A stretch of DNA of 64,000 nucleotides from Psococerastis gibbosa (lineage: Eukaryota; Arthropoda; Insecta; Psocodea; Psocidae): positions 23,893,419 through 23,957,418 of the forward strand of contig OZ020486.1 of assembly GCA_963971405.1 (NCBI GenBank), given 5' to 3'. The translations under genes were made by a program, and so were the position numbers. This document shows, piece by piece, positions 63,326 through 64,000 of this stretch. The notes under the pieces are model-generated. The model was given only the letters and a program-made list of their open reading frames with translations, had not been told where the DNA came from and did no database searches. Numbering within the stretch: the first letter of the stretch is position 1; each line of letters begins with the position of its first letter.

Positions 63326-64000
63326 TCTAAACCGTCGTAATGACGACATTACGATTTAGTCCGTATAACCGCAAAATGTTAGCCTGCGTTCGCACCGAAA
63401 CTAAATCCTCCAATAAATTGACGTTTGATGTGCCTATGCTGTCATATATACGAATAACACCATAACCTCTAAAGAATACACCAGATACAATTGAATTCTC
63501 AAAAAATAAATTTACAATAAATAGGATCACTGTCGCCACAGCCACCCCCGTAAAAATCCTGGCTACGGGCTTGTGTATATGTATTAGGATGCCAATGGTA
63601 CACATAAAAAAACACTAGCGACAATACTATGGGGGGGGGGGCGGCAAATTCGACCGTGACCCCCCCCTTAAAAAAAGTCTGTATCCGCCTCTGCCCGCTC
63701 CCCCCTGTTTCCAGCGATATGAATAAGTATTTAAGCATTCCTTTGTAAGCTTTAAAAATATCTATACTTTACCGCTGTCAAAATGCGTAAAACCCCATTA
63801 TCTTGCACTTAAATTTTCAAATTTTTCCCCCGGGGGGATCTGCATCAGGCGCATGGACTTTTCAAACAATGCACTGAAAATTAATGTGCCTATAATTTCG
63901 CTAACAAGCACACTAATTGCACAATCACTAAGAATTAATTTGGCTTGGTAGGCTACACCCATCACTTTTCCCGGAATGGCCCCCTCCGAAAATCTGTCCT

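Larger units (their letters stand above)
61140..63850. repeat. Scattered GC-rich modules, opposite orientation to 5262-5640
   Basis: Modules at about 61140-61215, 61935-62000, 62045-62125, 62190-62215, 63088-63165 and 63768-63838 share AAAATGCGTAAAACCCCACT, a TTGCACTTAAATTTTCAAAT stretch and CCCCCGGGGGAGACCCCCGG. They are separated by unrelated repeats, including poly-G tracts and a CGTAGCCAGGATTTTT-type end near 63540. Confidence 0.65.
58183..64000. other. Right end, repeat-dominated, no gene recognised
   Basis: TA-flanked element, F repeat, GC-rich modules and a LINE end fill most of it. A 64-codon open frame at 62536-62730 has no recognisable pattern. The promoter of the outer ODAD4 exon should lie just above 58182. 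Confidence 0.55.

Overview
This is a window of an animal nuclear genome: six intron-containing protein genes embedded in AT-rich sequence full of short transposable elements. All introns I could place are GT-AG except one GC-AG. The protein spellings (the proteasome alpha4 subunit and RpS18 in particular) read as insect. The repeats (fold-back MITEs, tRNA-derived SINEs, decayed LINEs) suggest a repeat-rich arthropod, perhaps a hemipteran, but that last step is only an impression. I see no operon, CRISPR array or prokaryotic feature.

Layout. 1141-3689 (minus): RpS18, complete in four exons. 3690-8005: intergenic, with MITEs and a GC-rich tandem repeat. 8006-14607 (plus): Acinus (Acn), eleven coding exons, 793 aa. 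14608-17681: intergenic, with a four-level nest of MITEs directly before the next gene. 17682-20924 (plus): a single-HSF-domain protein of the HSFY/HSF5 type, five exons, 343 aa. 21509-24291 (minus): proteasome subunit alpha4, three exons, 251 aa, convergent with the HSF gene and carrying a dead LINE in intron 1. 24292-27222: intergenic. 27223-49646 (plus): SETD2/Set2 histone H3K36 methyltransferase, thirteen coding exons, 1381 aa, with AWS-SET-postSET, WW and SRI domains; its introns hold a decayed hAT element, SINEs, fold-back elements and a LINE scrap. 50743-58182 (minus): ODAD4 (TTC25), the outer dynein arm docking protein, convergent with Set2 and with two candidate first exons. 58183-64000: no gene recognised; an F-family repeat, a TA-flanked element, GC-rich modules and a LINE end.

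The genes are unrelated housekeeping or nuclear genes (translation, splicing, proteolysis, chromatin) plus a ciliary gene; nothing suggests that they form one system. Two neighbours, Acn (ASAP splicing complex) and Set2 (co-transcriptional H3K36me3), both act on nascent transcripts, but they are separated by two other genes.

Most worth a second look: (1) ODAD4 has two alternative first exons, both ending in phase 0 and each supplying the first half of the same TPR hairpin; (2) the inner one lies between inverted copies of one repeat; (3) a composite MITE-in-MITE unit is found three times with the same internal junction, once inside another element that sits in a second copy of itself; (4) a long hairpin at 36091-36197 resembles a miRNA precursor; (5) the HSF-type gene has no visible trimerisation zipper. 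I did not find a previously undescribed system that the sequence itself proves.
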